Numbered from the stretch's first letter, positions 43,277-51,884 are shown. The stretch: 56,635 bases of DNA from Oscillibacter sp. PC13 (GCF_900115635.1 NZ_FOXE01000021.1:1-56635), one strand, 5' to 3'. The notes: generated by a model from the sequence alone, not told the origin. Numbers and translations: made by a program.

Positions 43277-43840
43277 ATGAACATGATCAAAGTGGAAAAG
43301 CGCGACGAGCAGGCAACAGCCAGACAGCTGCGGCGGGCTGGCATTGTACCCTGCTGTGTCTATGGCGGCGGACTCAAAAATTCGATTTCCATCCAAATGA
43401 GACAGCAGACTGCCGCACAGTTGTTCCGGGAAAAGCGGGTGGGAAGCCGTGTCCAGTTGGATCTGGACGGCAAACTCTTTCCCGTACAAATCAAGGAGCG
43501 GACGAGAAATGCTTTGGATGGCACAATCGAACATATCCAATTCCAGGCGCTGAAAGCGGATCAAAAGATCAACAGTGTTGCCCATATCTTCCTGAAGAAT
43601 GCGGATGCGGTCCCCGGAATCCTGGAGCAAATGATCTACGAGGTTCCGTTTGCCTCGCTCCCAGAGGACATGATCGACACGGTCTTTGTTGATCTGGGGG
43701 ATGCTACGGCAGGAATGGAGATAGCAGTAAACGATATCCCGGAATTTCAGAGTGACCGCATTGAACTGCAGATCAAGAAGGACAGCATGGTCCTTCGGAT
43801 CAGCGACAAAAAGCGCATTTCCCCGTACAGTGCGGAGTGA
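43277..43840 (+). CDS. Ribosomal protein L25 / general stress protein Ctc family
   Basis: 187 aa with AAGGAGGATCACA before the ATG. The N-terminal L25 domain (KVEKRDEQATARQLRRAGIVPCCVYGGGLKNSISIQM) binds 5S rRNA and is followed by a TL5/Ctc C-terminal beta domain (VAHIFLKNADAVPGILEQMIYEVPFASLPEDMIDTVFVDL...). Ctc proteins sit at the 5S rRNA in the large subunit and are often stress-controlled. The leader contains two terminator-like hairpin units, suggesting attenuation or linked small RNAs. Confidence 0.88.
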   Translation: MNMIKVEKRDEQATARQLRRAGIVPCCVYGGGLKNSISIQMRQQTAAQLFREKRVGSRVQLDLDGKLFPVQIKERTRNALDGTIEHIQFQALKADQKINSVAHIFLKNADAVPGILEQMIYEVPFASLPEDMIDTVFVDLGDATAGMEIAVNDIPEFQSDRIELQIKKDSMVLRISDKKRISPYSAE

Positions 43841-43932
43841 TCATTAACGATATTACAAATACCAAAAGTCCTGGAACGCCATGCTGCCGCATAGCGTGAA
43901 AGAAACTTCTGCACAAACGAAAGGAGTACATG

Positions 43933-44733
43933 ATGCAGCTGGTTGGACAAGCAATTCGACACGAAACATTTGGAAAGGGCATTATAACAGACTGGGACGA
44001 ACGTATGCTGACAGTCTGCTTTCCCTCAGGGGATAAAAAGTTCCTCTATCCAGATGCGTTTGCCAGACATTTGACACTAAAAAACAGCGCCATGCAGAAT
44101 AAAATCCAGCGCCTTCTGAATGCACAGGCGGCAAAAAAAGAGGCGGAACTGCAGGCTGTACAGCAGGCGCAGGAAAAAAGACGTCTTTTGCATACGATGA
44201 AAATATCCCCTAACTCGCAGGCGGTGTTGGACATCCCGGCAGAGCAGGAAAAAGAGGTGTTTTCCACATGGTCAGTATCCACGGGGCATTATCTCAGCGG
44301 GTATTCAAAGGGAGAGCCTCGGATCCCCAACCGGTTGAAGCCGAACTCGCTGTGTCTGCTGACCAGGCGGGAGGATGGAGCGCCGGAACAAGAACGCCGG
44401 ATCATCGGCGCATTTATGGTTGAGGAAGATTTTTGGGGGATCGATTGCTGCGATGGTGTGGTAAATGCTCACCCAGCATACCGTATCGCGCTGAGGCAGG
44501 AAAATACGCTGGCGTTCTGGCCTTATATTGCGGAGGACCCTGCCAAGCAGAGATGGGGACATACGAAGCTGAAATATTTCTCCAATAGAACTGCAGAAAA
44601 GATCCTCTTTGATATACGGGAGTTCTGCCATACTAAGAAGGAAAAGGACGCCGTTGAACAGTTTTATCAATATTTTTGTGGACTAAATCGACTGACGCCC
44701 AGAAAAGAGCAGGAAGAGGAGCCCTGCAGCTGA
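43933..44733 (+). CDS. Hypothetical protein with N-terminal helicase-tail-like motif
   Basis: 266 aa; tandem ATGs at 43930 and 43933 follow AAAGGAG, the second having better spacing. The start GQAIRHETFGKGIITDWDERMLTVCFPSGDKKFLYPDAF resembles the small SH3-like tail found at the C-terminus of UvrD/PcrA helicases and in free-standing regulators. A charged helix (~55-85, AAKKEAELQAVQQAQEKRR) leads to an unrecognised C-terminal domain with a CHTKKEKDAVEQFYQYFCGL end. No function assigned. It is cotranscribed loosely after the L25 gene. Confidence 0.75.
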   Translation: MQLVGQAIRHETFGKGIITDWDERMLTVCFPSGDKKFLYPDAFARHLTLKNSAMQNKIQRLLNAQAAKKEAELQAVQQAQEKRRLLHTMKISPNSQAVLDIPAEQEKEVFSTWSVSTGHYLSGYSKGEPRIPNRLKPNSLCLLTRREDGAPEQERRIIGAFMVEEDFWGIDCCDGVVNAHPAYRIALRQENTLAFWPYIAEDPAKQRWGHTKLKYFSNRTAEKILFDIREFCHTKKEKDAVEQFYQYFCGLNRLTPRKEQEEEPCS

Positions 44734-45103
44734 TTGCAAAATTTTTTCGGAGATCTGCAACGAACCACATGGATTTTCCCACGCCATGCCGTCCGGCTTG
44801 GCGAATCTTCGCAGCATGGGATACATCCGCTGCCGGCGGCGTAAGTGTGCCGCATCCATGACCGGAGTAGTGGAACCATCGCCAAATCTCCCAGAAGATT
44901 GGTTATCAAATAAAGCCAGCCGTTTCTCCCCTCCAAGTGCCGGTGTCGACACGCGGATTTCCCTTTTATCGAAAGCAGAGCGGAATCCATAAAACGGATT
45001 CCGCTCCGCTGTTCTTATTTTTATGTTCCCTGTCTCCCAGCGGTGCAGAATTCCCTTCAATCAGGTAATCCTGTTTGAGGGGATTTTCTCCGTTGGACGG
45101 TCT
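44734..45103. other. Gene-poor stretch with possible debris
   Basis: No reading frame with a convincing start. A plus-strand frame near 44786-44992 has plausible composition but no ribosome binding site and no recognised family. A terminator hairpin lies at 44979-45012. Confidence 0.45.
44979..45012 (+). terminator. Terminator
   Basis: Perfect 10-bp stem AGCGGAATCC / GGATTCCGCT, loop ATAAAAC, followed by a T-rich tail (CTTATTTTT). Confidence 0.7.
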
Positions 45104-45178
45104 CTACTGCGGAAATTCCCTTTCACGATACTGTAAAGGCGTCATTCCCGTGTACTTCTTGAAAATCCCGAAAAAAGT
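45104..45178 (-). pseudogene. C-terminal remnant of an AraC-family regulator
   Basis: On the minus strand FGIFKKYTGMTPLQYRERE followed by a stop matches the last helix of the AraC HTH domain (typical SRIFKKYTGMTPxQYR). A stop codon lies one codon before the matching part, and no upstream domain is present, so this is a fragment. Confidence 0.65.
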
Positions 45179-45421
45179 CTACATGGGCACGGTCTAAAGG
45201 CGTTGACTCATTTGTTACAAAGGCATGGATGGCTATAGTATGTCGGATGATATTACGGAAGGCATATATACGAGTGTGACGAATGAAATGGCGGAGATCG
45301 CCGTTCGGATAATAGATGCATTTCTTGTGGAATTGTTGGCAAAGGCAAGAGAATTGGGACCAATAGAAAAGTTTACATGAGCGAAATGGGAAATTATAAA
45401 AGCAGCAGATAAAACGATAAA
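45179..45421. other. Fragmented frames, no intact gene
   Basis: A plus-strand 51-codon frame (ATG 45225 to stop 45380) encodes an acidic helical stretch MSDDITEGIYTSVTNEMAEIAVRI but lacks a ribosome binding site. Another frame has VDSFVTKAW, reminiscent of ribbon-helix-helix proteins. Likely decayed gene pieces next to a tRNA. Confidence 0.4.
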
Positions 45422-45452
45422 AAAGTTCTCCAATCGTAACGATTGGAGAACT
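45422..45452 (-). terminator. Terminator of tRNA-Arg
   Basis: GTTCTCCAATCG / CGATTGGAGAAC with a 3-4 base loop and a T6 tail on the minus strand. Confidence 0.85.
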
Positions 45453-45456
45453 TTTT

Positions 45457-45533
45457 TGGTACGCCCGGCTGGATTCGAACCAGTGGCCTACAGAGTCGGA
45501 GTCTGTCACTCTATCCAACTGAGCTACGGGCGC
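45457..45533 (-). tRNA. tRNA-Arg (CCG)
   Basis: Full cloverleaf on the minus strand: acceptor GCGCCCG/CGGGCGT, D arm AGCTCAGTTGGATAGAGT, anticodon loop CTCCGAC (anticodon CCG, codon CGG), T arm CTGGTTCGAATCCAG, encoded CCA. Confidence 0.95.
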
Positions 45534-45653
45534 ATTTACACAAGACGTATCCATTCATACATCCTGACATAGTATAGCAATGTTTTTTTCAATTGTAAAG
45601 TCTTTTCTTTGAAAATTTTCACAAAAAGAACATTTAAAATTAGCCAGAAAAGA

Positions 45654-45715
45654 TTGTTAATGAAATTGACAATGTGGACATTTTAAGTTAAACTGAATTG
45701 AGAATATTTTAACAA
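45654..45715 (+). promoter_or_regulatory. rex promoter with two Rex-like operators
   Basis: TTGACA (45666-45671) and TAAACT (45689-45694) are 17 bases apart. TTGTTAATGAAATTGACAA (45654-45672) overlaps the -35, and TTGAGAATATTTTAACAA (45698-45715) lies just after the -10; both resemble the Rex consensus TTGTTAA-N4-TTAACAA (the second with two mismatches, the first with a 5-base spacer). Autoregulation is inferred. Confidence 0.65.
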
Positions 45716-45743
45716 GTCCCTATTTTTGATAGGAGTGAACAAT

Positions 45744-46373
45744 TTGAAAAAGGAGAATATCTCTGACGCTGTCATCCGGCGGCTTCCCCGTTACTATCGC
45801 CAATTGACAGATCTTTCTTCTCAGGGCATCGTGCGGATCTCCTCCCACTCCCTGGGGCAGGAAATGAATATCACCGCATCACAGATCCGGCAGGATTTCA
45901 GCTGTTTCGGCGAGTTTGGCCAGCAAGGCTACGGATATAATGTTGAGGAGCTTCGTTCTGAAATTGGTCATATTCTTGGTGTGGATAAAAATCACCATCT
46001 GATTATGATTGGCGTTGGAAATCTGGGACATGCTCTCCTGCAAAACTTTCCCTTTGCCCAAACCGGTTTTACCGTGGATGCCGCTTTTGATGTGTCCCCA
46101 TCTGTCATCGGTTCCACCATCAACAGCGTTCCTGTATACTCCCTGTCGGATTTGGACAGCTTTATTCGGGAGCACACGGTGGATGTTGTGATTTTGACAA
46201 TTCCGCAGTCTGTCGCACAGAAAACCGCCAACCATCTGATTGACATGGGCATCCGAGGCTTTTGGAATTTTACCAACATTGAATTGTCCAGTTCCAAACC
46301 GGATGTAAAGTTTGAGAACATTCATTTTGCTGATAGTCTTTTGATCCTCAGTTATCGAATTGCCAATCGCTGA
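45744..46373 (+). CDS. rex: Redox-sensing transcriptional repressor Rex
   Basis: 209 aa from a TTG at 45744, 8 bases after AGGAG. The N-terminal winged helix (SDAVIRRLPRYYRQLTDLSSQGIVRISSHSLGQEMNITASQIRQDFSCFGEFGQQGYGYNV) is followed by a Rossmann NADH/NAD+-sensing domain (LIMIGVGNLGHALL) and the C-terminal swap helix. Rex binds DNA when NADH/NAD+ is low and represses fermentation genes. A near-perfect Rex site lies before hbd-bcd-etfBA in this window. Confidence 0.96.
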   Translation: MKKENISDAVIRRLPRYYRQLTDLSSQGIVRISSHSLGQEMNITASQIRQDFSCFGEFGQQGYGYNVEELRSEIGHILGVDKNHHLIMIGVGNLGHALLQNFPFAQTGFTVDAAFDVSPSVIGSTINSVPVYSLSDLDSFIREHTVDVVILTIPQSVAQKTANHLIDMGIRGFWNFTNIELSSSKPDVKFENIHFADSLLILSYRIANR

Positions 46374-46414
46374 TGCTGTCTCAGCTTCTTCCTATGGTGA
46401 AAGGAACGTTATCG

Positions 46415-47506
46415 ATGAAAAAGACTTCCCTTTTGGTTATGGGCTTTCTGACGCTGTCTGCCCTCCTGGTCTTCGCCTATGCGGCAGGCGGGGATGCGTC
46501 GGATCCTTTGGCATCTCTTTCCTATCTGAACGGCAGCTTTTCCAGTATGGTGGATACCAGGGTAACGCAGAAACTGGATGCGTCGGACGCCGCTTTGTTG
46601 GAAAATGGCACTCTTTCCGACACCGCTGACAGCAGTACTTCCACGTGGACTGAAATCCGGTTAAAGGCGTCTGACATGCTGACTGGATCCACCGGTACAA
46701 ATGTCCTGGTGCTTGCAGGGAGTGTGCAGGTTTCCTTCTCCTCTGGCGCAGTTGTGGACGTCACGACAGGTACCGCTATTTCCAGTGGATCCATATTAAC
46801 TGCCAACCACAGATATCTGGTAGCGGAGGATACCTCCGCCGTCTTTACCGTTCTTTCTAAAACAGCGGTTGTGGATTATCAGGGCCCTTATGGATTTAGC
46901 TACTCTGATTCCACAGACTACAACGCCATGGCAGCTGCCCTGAAAACAATGCACCTCTTCAAGGGCAGCTTTACCGGCTACGGAAAAGGCTATGATCTGG
47001 AGGTTTCCCCTACCCGCCTGCAAGCTCTGATCATGTTTATTCGGGTTCTGGGCGAGGAGGATGCCGCTTTGTCCTGGAGCGGGAGTTCTCCCTTTACGGA
47101 TGTAGCCGCAGGGACTCAAGCGGCCCAGTATGTTGGCTACGCTTATGAAAGGGGGTATACCAACGGATTTTCTGCCACCACGTTTCGTCCGGCCCAGACC
47201 ATCACGGCAAATCAGTATATGGAGTTCATGCTGCGGGCATTGGGGTACAGCTCCACGTCCAATACAGACTTGTCCGATACCCTGTCCCGGGCTGTAAATG
47301 CCGGCGTAATTACCTCCAAGGAACAGGAATTGCTGCGAAGCGAAGTTTTTCTGCGCGCAGATCTGGTCTACATCTCCTACTATGCATTGGATTCCTTAGT
47401 AGCCGGCACCAGCGAGACACTGCGGGACACGCTGCTGATCAAGGGCGTTTTTACGACCTCAGAGTCTGCCTCTGCCCAAGCCATGGTGACCAGCATCCGA
47501 AAATAA
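46415..47506 (+). CDS. Exported protein with SLH-like C-terminal repeats
   Basis: 363 aa from ATG 46415 (GAAAGGAACGTTATCG before it). Signal peptide to about residue 25 (LLVFAYAAGG). Residues ~26-155 match the plan of the small exported protein at 19.8-20.3 kb (DPLASLSYLNGSFSSMVDTRVTQKL; DMLTGSTGTNVLVLAGSVQVSF). The rest contains SLH-like units (PFTDVAAGTQAAQYVGYAYERGYTNGFSATTFRPAQTITANQYMEFMLRALGY). Likely wall-anchored; function unknown. It follows rex by 41 bases and may be read through from it. Confidence 0.85.
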   Translation: MKKTSLLVMGFLTLSALLVFAYAAGGDASDPLASLSYLNGSFSSMVDTRVTQKLDASDAALLENGTLSDTADSSTSTWTEIRLKASDMLTGSTGTNVLVLAGSVQVSFSSGAVVDVTTGTAISSGSILTANHRYLVAEDTSAVFTVLSKTAVVDYQGPYGFSYSDSTDYNAMAAALKTMHLFKGSFTGYGKGYDLEVSPTRLQALIMFIRVLGEEDAALSWSGSSPFTDVAAGTQAAQYVGYAYERGYTNGFSATTFRPAQTITANQYMEFMLRALGYSSTSNTDLSDTLSRAVNAGVITSKEQELLRSEVFLRADLVYISYYALDSLVAGTSETLRDTLLIKGVFTTSESASAQAMVTSIRK

Positions 47507-47590
47507 ATAATCCATCACCTCTCTTCCACCACCGCATACTATGGATTGAGACCGCTTCGGTCGGTCTACGTTTTCATAGGAGGTTCCGGT

Positions 47591-47746
47591 ATGTGTAACA
47601 ATGGTTGGGGCGGCGGTAATTGCTGCTGGATCATCATTCTGCTGATCATCATTTGGTGCTGCTGCGGAAACAATGGTTGGGGTGGCTGCAACAACAATTG
47701 CGGCTGCAATAATAACTGCGGCTGTGGATCCGCTCCCTGCTGCTAA
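47591..47746 (+). CDS. 51-aa Cys/Gly/Asn-rich membrane micro-protein
   Basis: ATG 47591 follows ATAGGAGGTTCCGGT. The product starts MCNNGWGGGNCC, has one hydrophobic helix (WIIILLIIIW) and a Cys-rich tail (CNNNCGCNNNCGCG). In all, about 13 of 51 residues are Cys. A strong terminator follows at 47761. Similar micro-proteins are annotated in Firmicutes as high-cysteine proteins, without known function. Possible metal or thiol chemistry at the membrane is only a guess. Confidence 0.65.
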   Translation: MCNNGWGGGNCCWIIILLIIIWCCCGNNGWGGCNNNCGCNNNCGCGSAPCC

Positions 47747-47760
47747 TCTTTCATAGGTTT

Positions 47761-47802
47761 AAAACCACACTCCGTGTCCGAAAGGACACGGAGTGTGGTT
47801 TT
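47761..47802 (+). terminator. Strong terminator
   Basis: A 19-bp perfect stem from AAAACCACACTCCGTGTCC and its complement around a GAAA tetraloop, followed by CTTTTC. Confidence 0.9.
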
Positions 47803-47869
47803 CTTTTCTCTCACGCCTGGCCGTCAAGGCGTCCTTCTTGACATGGTTTTCTCTGCGTGGTAGGATATA

Positions 47870-47916
47870 ATATATTATATAGTATGTCAAATTTAATTCC
47901 CCACTATATCTTGTGG
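47870..47916 (+). promoter_or_regulatory. Tandem NrdR boxes upstream of nrdD
   Basis: CCACTATATCTTGTGG (47901-47916) resembles the NrdR box ACACTATATATAGTGT. A second, weaker box ATATATTATATAGTAT starts at 47870, exactly 31 bases upstream, the usual three-turn spacing of NrdR box pairs. TATAAT (47866-47871) overlaps the first box. NrdR is encoded at 18.5-18.9 kb. Confidence 0.72.
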
Positions 47917-47936
47917 TTTTGAAATGAGGAACCAAT

Positions 47937-50273
47937 ATGGCACTAGAGAAAATCAAAAAACGTGACGGCCGTGTGGTGGACTTTGACGGCGGGAAAATTG
48001 CCGCTGCAATCACCAAGGCCTTTGATGCCGCCTTCCAGCCGAATCAGCAGGAAGAGGCCGCTTATCTGGCCGAGGAAGTCGCTTCCATTATTGAAGTGGA
48101 GGGTTTGGAGCTTCCTGAGGTAGAACACGTCCAGGACTTGGTGGAACGGGTTTTGATGGAGCACGGATATACGGAAACTGCCAAGGCCTATATTCTCTAC
48201 CGCAGCGAACGGGCCAGGGCCCGCGATTTTGGCGGACGGCTGACAAAAATTTATGAGGATATCACCTATTCTTCTGCCAAGGCCAGCAACGGGAAGCGGG
48301 AAAATGCCAATATCAACGGCGACACTGCGATGGGCAGCATGCTCAAGTACGGCAGCGAAGGCGCAAAAACCTACTACGAGACCTACGTTATGAAGCCTGA
48401 ATTTGCCCGGGCCCATGCCGAGGGTGATCTCCATATTCATGACCTCGACTTCTATACCTTTACTACGACCTGCACACAAATTGATATTTTAAAGCTGTTT
48501 CACGGAGGCTTTTCTACCAGTCTTGGGCATCTGCGGGAGCCTGGCGACATCTCCACCTATTCTGCCCTGGCATGTATTGCCATACAGTCCAATCAGAACG
48601 ACCAGCACGGCGGCCAGTCTATTGTGAACTTTGACTACGGCATGGCAGAGGGTGTAGCCAAAACTTTTGTGAAGCTGTATCGAATGAATTTGGCAAGAGC
48701 CCTTGCTCTGGAATTGGATTTGCCGGATGTTGATGATGAAGTGAAAGCCATGGTGACAGATGCCATTCGGGAAAGCGGGAGCAGACCCTCTCTGGAAGAC
48801 AGCAACACCTATCTGCTGGCTGAGCGGCCATACCTGATGCGGCGTTACAGCCTGACAGAGGAGCAGGCCGTGCGATACCAATCCTTTGCCCATAGCCGCG
48901 CAAGGAAGGAAACAGACCGGGCCACCTATCAGGCTATGGAGGCCCTGCTCCACAACCTGAATACCATGCAGTCCCGGGCAGGTGCGCAGGTTCCTTTTTC
49001 CTCCATCAACTATGGTATGGACACCTCTCCGGAGGGCCGCATGGCAATCCGCAATATTCTCCTGGCTACTGAGGCTGGCCTTGGCAGCGGAGAAACACCT
49101 ATCTTCCCCATTCAAATCTTCCGGGTGAAGGAGGGCGTCAGTTACCGTCCAGGCGATCCCAACTACGATCTCTTCCAAATGGCCTGCCGGTGCAGCGCCA
49201 AGCGCCTGTTTCCAAATTTCAGCTTCTTGGACGCCCCCTTCAATGCCCAGTATTACAAACCCGGACATCCAGAGACGGAAATTGCCTATATGGGTTGCCG
49301 GACACGGGTCATCGGCAACACATATGACCCCAGCCGGGAGATCTGCAATCAGCGGGGTAATCTCAGCTTTACCTCTGTCAACCTGCCTCGCCTCGGTATT
49401 TTGGCAAAGGGTGATTTGGAAGCCTTTTATCGTTCTCTGGACTCCATGCTGGATTTGTGTGTTGAGCAGCTTTTAGAGCGGTTTGAGATTCAGTGCCGCC
49501 GAAAAGTACGGAATTTTCCTTTTCTGATGGGACAAGGGGTTTGGTTGGACAGCGAAACCCTGCGCCCGGATGATGAGGTCCGGAACGTGCTGAAACACGG
49601 CACTTTGTCCGTCGGCTTTATCGGCTTGGCGGAAACCTTAGTCGCACTGACAGGTCAGCACCATGGACAAAGTGCAAAAAGCCAGCAGTTGGGGCTGGAA
49701 ATTATTTCCCACATGCGGGCCCGGATGGATGCGGAGAGTGAAAAGCGGGGACTGAACTTCTCCCTGCTGGCCACCCCGGCGGAAGGTCTCTCCGGCCGCT
49801 TCCTGAAGCTGGATCAAGAGCGGTTTGGGATTTTGCCGGGCGTCACAGATCGGGAATACTACACCAACAGTTTTCACATTCCCGTGTACTTCCCTGTCTC
49901 CGCCTATCAGAAAATTAATCTGGAAGCTCCCTATCACGCTCTGACCAATGCCGGTCATATCAGTTATGTGGAGATGGATGGCGACCCTTCGCAAAACCTG
50001 GAGGCCTTCGAAAAGATCATTTGCTGCATGAAGGAAGCCGGTATTGGGTACGGCTCTATCAATCATGCAGTGGATCGCGATCCTGTGTGCGGCTATACGG
50101 GTATCATCGGCGACGAATGCCCGGGCTGTGGCCGCCGCGAGAATGCCAGCATGACTGGTTTTGAACGCATCCGGCGCATCACCGGCTATCTGGTGGGCAC
50201 CATGGATCGGTGGAATGACGCCAAAACAGCGGAAGAGCATGATCGGGTCAAGCATACGCTGGCGGCAGAATAA
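47937..50273 (+). CDS. nrdD: Anaerobic ribonucleoside-triphosphate reductase (class III)
   Basis: 778 aa. An ATP-cone domain at the N-terminus (IKKRDGRVVDFDGGKIAAAITKAF) is followed by the glycyl-radical core (LHIHDLDFYTFTTTCTQID; FTSVNLPRLGI), a C-terminal zinc site (CGYTGIIGDECPGCGRRE) and the radical loop RRITGYLVGTMDRWND with the Gly at about 750. It reduces ribonucleotides to deoxyribonucleotides without oxygen. The activase nrdG lies downstream, separated by a DUF4180 gene. NrdR boxes precede it. Confidence 0.97.
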   Translation: MALEKIKKRDGRVVDFDGGKIAAAITKAFDAAFQPNQQEEAAYLAEEVASIIEVEGLELPEVEHVQDLVERVLMEHGYTETAKAYILYRSERARARDFGGRLTKIYEDITYSSAKASNGKRENANINGDTAMGSMLKYGSEGAKTYYETYVMKPEFARAHAEGDLHIHDLDFYTFTTTCTQIDILKLFHGGFSTSLGHLREPGDISTYSALACIAIQSNQNDQHGGQSIVNFDYGMAEGVAKTFVKLYRMNLARALALELDLPDVDDEVKAMVTDAIRESGSRPSLEDSNTYLLAERPYLMRRYSLTEEQAVRYQSFAHSRARKETDRATYQAMEALLHNLNTMQSRAGAQVPFSSINYGMDTSPEGRMAIRNILLATEAGLGSGETPIFPIQIFRVKEGVSYRPGDPNYDLFQMACRCSAKRLFPNFSFLDAPFNAQYYKPGHPETEIAYMGCRTRVIGNTYDPSREICNQRGNLSFTSVNLPRLGILAKGDLEAFYRSLDSMLDLCVEQLLERFEIQCRRKVRNFPFLMGQGVWLDSETLRPDDEVRNVLKHGTLSVGFIGLAETLVALTGQHHGQSAKSQQLGLEIISHMRARMDAESEKRGLNFSLLATPAEGLSGRFLKLDQERFGILPGVTDREYYTNSFHIPVYFPVSAYQKINLEAPYHALTNAGHISYVEMDGDPSQNLEAFEKIICCMKEAGIGYGSINHAVDRDPVCGYTGIIGDECPGCGRRENASMTGFERIRRITGYLVGTMDRWNDAKTAEEHDRVKHTLAAE

Positions 50274-50353
50274 CGATTCTGCCCCATGCCTGTACAGCAT
50301 GGACGGCAACGGTAATTCCCTGCCACCCACATCAAGAAAGGATGCCATCACTG

Positions 50354-50722
50354 ATGAATCTTCATAAGGTGATTCAAAATCACGTGGAAATTGCCGTTGT
50401 CAGATTCTGTCCCGGCGAACTGCTGATAACAGATACTCAATCGGCCTTGGATTTGATGATGTCTGTAAAGTACCAAACTGGAGCCACCAGTGTAATCTTG
50501 AGCAAGCAGGCTGTTGCCGAACAATTTTTCATTTTGAGAAATGGTACAACTGGCGAAATTTTGCAAAAATGGATCAACTACGGAATGAAGGCAGCTTTTT
50601 GGGGAGACTACTCTCACTACACCAGCAAGCCTCTGCAGAATTTTATCCGGGAGAGCAATCGTGGACGGGATTTTTTCTTTGTATCCACGGAGGAAGAGGC
50701 CCTGGAAAAGCTGTCCGCGTAA
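50354..50722 (+). CDS. DUF4180 domain protein
   Basis: About 122 aa (ATG at 50354; an ATG at 50342 has no room for a ribosome binding site). The motifs TDTQSALDLMMSVKYQTGATSVILSKQAVAEQFFILRNGTTGEILQKWINYGMKAAFWGDYSHYTSKPLQNFIRESNRG match the DUF4180 family as I know it. No biochemical role is established. It sits between nrdD and nrdG (32 bases before nrdG), an unusual place that suggests co-expression with class III reductase. Confidence 0.82.
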   Translation: MNLHKVIQNHVEIAVVRFCPGELLITDTQSALDLMMSVKYQTGATSVILSKQAVAEQFFILRNGTTGEILQKWINYGMKAAFWGDYSHYTSKPLQNFIRESNRGRDFFFVSTEEEALEKLSA

Positions 50723-50753
50723 CATTTCCGTAGGGGTGGAAAGGAGTCATTTC

Positions 50754-51245
50754 ATGCGCATTGCGGGTATCGTCCAGGACTCTATTGTAGATGGCCCCGG
50801 TCTCCGTTTTACGGTTTTTCTTCAAGGCTGCCATCGCAGCTGCCTTGGATGTCAAAATCCTCAAACCCATGATCCAAATGGCGGTGTGGAAATCCCCGTT
50901 TCAGAGTTGGTTGCGGAAATGCGCTCTAATCCTCTGACAGATGGACTGACCCTGTCTGGCGGAGAGCCTTTTGAACAGCCCGCGGAGGCTTTGCTTCTGG
51001 CAAAGGCTGCCCATGAAAGCGGCCTCAATGTCTGGTGCTGGACCGGCAGTTTGTTTGAAGATCTGCTGGATAAAGGCATACCGGTGCAACAAGCGTTGTT
51101 GCGGGAGCTTGATGTGTTGGTAGACGGTCCCTTCCTTTTGAAAGAACGAACACTTTCCCTTCCTTGGCGCGGCAGCAGAAATCAGCGGGTCATTCGGGTA
51201 CAGGAGAGCTTGGAGCAGGGCACGGTGGTTCTGTTGGAATCATAA
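50754..51245 (+). CDS. nrdG: Anaerobic ribonucleotide reductase activating protein
   Basis: 163 aa from ATG 50754 with AAAGGAGTCATTTC upstream. A radical-SAM motif C-x3-C-x2-C occurs as CHRSCLGC, followed by LTLSGGEPFEQP. It uses S-adenosylmethionine and a 4Fe-4S cluster to create the glycyl radical on NrdD. It ends at a strong terminator. Confidence 0.96.
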   Translation: MRIAGIVQDSIVDGPGLRFTVFLQGCHRSCLGCQNPQTHDPNGGVEIPVSELVAEMRSNPLTDGLTLSGGEPFEQPAEALLLAKAAHESGLNVWCWTGSLFEDLLDKGIPVQQALLRELDVLVDGPFLLKERTLSLPWRGSRNQRVIRVQESLEQGTVVLLES

Positions 51246-51279
51246 AAAGAGCGAGTCGAAAAACGACTCGCTCTTTTTA
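51244..51279. terminator. Bidirectional terminator
   Basis: AAAAAGAGCGAGTCG and its complement around AAAAA; serves nrdG and the convergent mntP. Confidence 0.9.
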
Positions 51280-51289
51280 TGTAGAAAGG

Positions 51290-51868
51290 CTAACTTGAAA
51301 ACAGGCCCAAATGCTCCGTCAAAATTTTGATTCCAAGAAGAATTAAGATGATTCCTCCGCAGAGTTCCGCCCGTTTCTTATAACGGGCACCGAAGAAGTT
51401 TCCAACCACAACGCCAACCAGCGAAATACAAAATGTCGTGATTCCAATGATGCTGACCGCCGGCACAATCAACACGTCCAGAAAAGCAAAGGTCACACCG
51501 ACTGCCAAAGCATCAATACTGGTGGCAACTGCCATCAAAAACAGTTTTTTGAGATCCAGCTTTACATCAACTGCACAGACGGTCTCCTCTTCCTCGGGTT
51601 GAAGTGCCTCCCGCACCATATTGCATCCAATCAAGCACAGCAAAACAAACGCCACCCAATGGTCAACGTTCTGAATTCTGTCTGCGAACTGAGATCCCAA
51701 AAGCCAGCCCAGCAGGGGCATCAGCGCCTGAAACACACCAAAAAACAAAGCGATTACCGTACCGTGGCGCAGGTTTAGCTTTGGCATGCACAGTCCCTGA
51801 CAAATTGCCACGGCAAACGCATCCATGGAAAGACCAATGCCGATTAAAAGCAATTCCAGAAAACTCAT
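51290..51868 (-). CDS. mntP: Manganese efflux pump MntP
   Basis: 192 aa, six predicted membrane helices, with the paired family motifs GIGLSMDAFAVAICQG near the start and AVATSIDALAVGVTFAF in the second half. It exports Mn2+. It starts 16 bases after sfsA, so the two are co-transcribed. No Mn-riboswitch was seen between them. Confidence 0.94.
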   Translation of the reverse strand: MSFLELLLIGIGLSMDAFAVAICQGLCMPKLNLRHGTVIALFFGVFQALMPLLGWLLGSQFADRIQNVDHWVAFVLLCLIGCNMVREALQPEEEETVCAVDVKLDLKKLFLMAVATSIDALAVGVTFAFLDVLIVPAVSIIGITTFCISLVGVVVGNFFGARYKKRAELCGGIILILLGIKILTEHLGLFSS

Positions 51869-51884
51869 GAGACAACCCTTCCCC

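Noticed and set aside
45123..45554. A minus-strand frame running through tRNA-Arg
   Set aside because: It includes the tRNA and its terminator; only the short AraC remnant in another frame is meaningful.
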